Shown piece by piece: positions 61,728 to 64,000 of a DNA stretch of 64,000 bases. The position numbers were made by a program, and so were the translations under genes. Below the pieces are notes generated by a model. That model was not told where the DNA came from and made no database searches. It saw only the letters and a list, made by a program, of their open reading frames with translations. Every line of letters begins with the position of its first letter. The stretch's first letter is position 1. The stretch is from the NCBI RefSeq assembly GCF_008630635.1, contig NZ_CP043869.1, forward strand, positions 2,231,160 through 2,295,159, written 5' to 3'. This DNA is from Neptunomonas concharum. Lineage in GTDB: Bacteria > Pseudomonadota > Gammaproteobacteria > Pseudomonadales > Balneatricaceae.

Positions 61728-64000
61728 ATGAATAGTAGGTTGGATCATCCACAGGATCATGTGTCCTGTTTTCACTGTGGACAGGACGTACCAGAAGGTA
61801 CGCACTTTTCTGTGGTGGTCAAAGGACAAAACCAACCTATGTGCTGCCCGGGTTGTCAGGCAGTAACAGAGACTATTATTCAAAGCGGCCTAGAGCATTA
61901 CTATAAGCATCGCCAGGGAGAGGCAGGCCTAATCCCTGAAATGACAGGAGCTGAACTGCCTTCAGCTGTTAAAGATGAACTACAGCTCTATAATAATCCC
62001 AACATTCAAAAAGAGTTTGTCATCTCACTGGAAGAAGATGTCAAAGAAGCCTCTCTGGTCATTGAAGGTATCACGTGTGCAGCCTGTGTCTGGCTGCTTG
62101 AGCATCACCTCGTAAAACAACCTGGGGTTACTCAAGCTAGTGTCAATTTGACAAATCACCGAGCTAGAATTCGCTGGCGAGCTAATGAAATCGCTTTGAG
62201 CGATATCATGAGTGCTATCTATAAAATCGGCTATCAAGGTCACCCGTACAACCCAGATAAAGAGGAGCAGCTCTTCGAGCAGGAGCGAAAACAAGCCGTC
62301 AGACGTCTAGGGATTGCCGGAGTCGGCATGATGCAAGTCATGATGATGGCGGTAGCGCTCTATGCAGGAACATTACAAGGGATTGAAGACAAGTTTGAAA
62401 CTTTTATTCGCTGGACCAGCTTAATTATTGCTACTCCAGTGGTGCTCTACTCCGCTAAACCCTTCTTCGTGGCGGCCCTTAGAGACATTCGCACCCGCCA
62501 TTTGAGTATGGACGTTCCCGTATCGATCGCAATAGGTTTAGCCTACCTAGCAAGTGTATGGGCAACCATTACGCAAAGTGGCGAAGTGTATTTTGACTCG
62601 GTCACTATGTTCACCTTCTTCTTGTTGATCGGGCGTTATCTAGAAATGCAAGCCCGGCACCGCACAGGGCGCGCCGGTAACTCACTTCTCAATTTACTAC
62701 CTGCCAGTGCGATAAAAATCGTAGAAGGTCATGAAGCGCTGGTGCCAGCTACTGAGTTAAAACCCGGCGATATCGTTTTAGTAAAACCGGGGCATACCAT
62801 TCCTGCTGATGGTGTTATTAAGACAGGAGCATCTTCCATCGATGAGTCTGCGCTGACCGGTGAATACTTACCTGTCAGCCGAACAATAGGCGACCAAGTC
62901 GTTGGCGGCACTATTAATGCTGAAAACCCAATCCAACTCGAAGTCACGGAAGTCGGCGCGCAAACCCGTTTATCAGCAATCGTAAGGCTGCTCGATCGCG
63001 CACACGAGGAAAAACCTCAAGTCGCTAAAGTAGCCGATAAAGTCGCAAGCTACTTTGTTGCTGCCGTCCTTGTTACGGCAACAATCGTCAGTCTGGTTTG
63101 GTGGCAAATCGAACCATCACACGCATTTTGGGTAACACTTTCTGTGCTCGTTGTAACCTGCCCTTGCGCTTTATCCTTAGCAACCCCCACCGCTCTGACG
63201 GCAGCGACCGGGACTTTGCGCCAAAATGGCTTGCTAATAACCCGTGGACATGTACTGGACAGTTTAGCTACAGCAACGCATGTTGTATTTGATAAAACCG
63301 GCACTCTCACCGAGGGTAACCTATCGCTAAAAAGCACCGTAACACTAGGTAACATAGATACACAATTTGCTTTAGAAACAGCGGCGGCCTTAGAGAGCCA
63401 TTCAGAGCACCCTATTGCCAAAGCCTTTCATCGCTACGGCATAAAGGCCGCAGATTCGCTCCAAGCCGAACTAGGGCAAGGATTAGAAGGTGAAGTGGAA
63501 GGAAAGCGCTACCGCATAGGCAAACCCGAATATGCAGCGGCACTATGTCACCGCCAAATGACTATTTCCGATGCACCCGATCAACATGGGCAATGGCTTC
63601 TTCTTTGCGATCAACATGAACCTATTGCTTGGTTTTGCCTTAACGACCAGCTGCGTAAAGATACCGAAAGAACACTACAAGAACTTAAAAAACTCGGCCT
63701 AAAGATTCAAATGCTAACCGGTGACAGCTCTGCAGCCGTCCATGAGATCGCCGAGCAATTGAGTATTGACACTGTTATTGCCAATGTATCGCCTAAAGAG
63801 AAACTTGCCCACGTACAAGCACTGCAAAAGGAAGGGGCTCGTGTAATCATGGTAGGGGATGGCATTAACGATATTCCTGTATTGGCGGGCGCACAAACCT
63901 CCATTGCTATGGGCGGTGCAACCGATCTTGCAAAAACGAATGCGGATGCGGTCTTAATTGGAAGCGAGTTAAGCCGCCTAACGGACGCTATCTTACTCTC
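61728..64000 (+). CDS. ccoI: CcoI/FixI copper P-type ATPase (partial)
   Basis: Exports Cu(I) for CuB of the cbb3 oxidase; only the first 757 residues are in the window, and the 3' end is cut by the window edge. An N-terminal double-Cys motif (CFHCG and CCPGC), a heavy-metal-associated domain with GITCAACV near 115, the CPC ion motif in VVTCPCALSLATP near 485, the phosphorylation site DKTGTLTEG near 522, SEHPIAK and GDGINDIPVL follow. The A-domain loop reads LTGEYLPV, with Tyr in place of the usual Ser. AAGG precedes the ATG at 61728. Confidence 0.94.
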   Translation, partial: MNSRLDHPQDHVSCFHCGQDVPEGTHFSVVVKGQNQPMCCPGCQAVTETIIQSGLEHYYKHRQGEAGLIPEMTGAELPSAVKDELQLYNNPNIQKEFVISLEEDVKEASLVIEGITCAACVWLLEHHLVKQPGVTQASVNLTNHRARIRWRANEIALSDIMSAIYKIGYQGHPYNPDKEEQLFEQERKQAVRRLGIAGVGMMQVMMMAVALYAGTLQGIEDKFETFIRWTSLIIATPVVLYSAKPFFVAALRDIRTRHLSMDVPVSIAIGLAYLASVWATITQSGEVYFDSVTMFTFFLLIGRYLEMQARHRTGRAGNSLLNLLPASAIKIVEGHEALVPATELKPGDIVLVKPGHTIPADGVIKTGASSIDESALTGEYLPVSRTIGDQVVGGTINAENPIQLEVTEVGAQTRLSAIVRLLDRAHEEKPQVAKVADKVASYFVAAVLVTATIVSLVWWQIEPSHAFWVTLSVLVVTCPCALSLATPTALTAATGTLRQNGLLITRGHVLDSLATATHVVFDKTGTLTEGNLSLKSTVTLGNIDTQFALETAAALESHSEHPIAKAFHRYGIKAADSLQAELGQGLEGEVEGKRYRIGKPEYAAALCHRQMTISDAPDQHGQWLLLCDQHEPIAWFCLNDQLRKDTERTLQELKKLGLKIQMLTGDSSAAVHEIAEQLSIDTVIANVSPKEKLAHVQALQKEGARVIMVGDGINDIPVLAGAQTSIAMGGATDLAKTNADAVLIGSELSRLTDAILL

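Noticed and set aside
1-64000. Search for transposases, prophage genes, CRISPR arrays, rRNA
   Set aside because: No repeats with regular spacing, transposase-like proteins or rRNA sequences were recognised on either strand.

Overview
The window looks like chromosome from a marine gammaproteobacterium, most like the Oceanospirillaceae group (Neptunomonas or Amphritea type). This is inferred from the moderate GC content, the gene repertoire (assimilatory NasST-controlled nitrate genes, cbb3 oxidase, purine ureide catabolism, PHA synthase, LapD/LapG) and the general style of the proteins; no 16S gene is present to confirm it. No insertion sequence, prophage, CRISPR array, rRNA or tRNA was recognised. 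Coding density is high and almost every gene belongs to a known family. Layout: 0.1-1.6 kb gltX. 1.8-14.2 kb, a complete nitrate/nitrite assimilation island: nasT-nasS (sensor and antiterminator), nrtA-nrtB-nrtD (ABC uptake), an FAD reductase, nirB-nirD and nasA. Both structural units begin with a textbook sigma-54 promoter, an upstream NtrC-like site and a leader holding an intrinsic terminator whose 5' arm overlaps a small hexaloop hairpin. This is the expected substrate for NasT antitermination, so nitrogen limitation (NtrC) and nitrate presence (NasS/NasT) would be combined by an AND gate at both operons. 14.2-23.4 kb, housekeeping and poorly known membrane genes: a COG2509 flavoprotein, dgkA, a DUF4401/DUF2157 pair, mtnK, sfsA, a periplasmic binding protein and a MocR regulator. 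23.5-29.6 kb: a second ccoG-like ferredoxin divergent from the MocR gene, an LLM flavin oxidoreductase, a second MocR regulator, alaX, an Asp/Glu racemase homologue and a protein with a Cys/Gly-rich tail. 29.7-33.8 kb, ureide catabolism: uraH, puuE, uraD, alc, allA and a RutR-like regulator. They cover hydroxyisourate to glyoxylate plus urea; the urate-oxidising step is not in the window. 33.9-44.3 kb: a small unknown protein, LysR/HPPD pair (tyrosine catabolism), DUF1653, usp, uup, a gate-domain membrane protein, an Lrp regulator, slt, tatD and a glutaredoxin-like protein. 44.4-46.5 kb: a two-gene PAS/chemoreceptor unit that resembles an Aer receptor split in two, with a C-terminal CZB zinc domain. 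46.6-56.1 kb: phaC, a MATE pump, a DUF3080 lipoprotein, lapG-lapD (c-di-GMP control of adhesin release; no adhesin gene here), trxC, proQ, tusA, a small ABM protein and an alpha/beta hydrolase. 56.4-64.0 kb: ccoNOQP, ccoG, fixH and the start of ccoI (cut by the window end), i.e. cbb3 oxidase with its copper and assembly genes; a perfect FNR/Anr box lies upstream of ccoN. Nothing here is clearly a wholly new system. The most unusual items are the paired sigma-54/antiterminator leaders, the split Aer-like receptor with CZB domain, the hairpin that buries the trxC ribosome binding site, and the MocR/second-CcoG pair.
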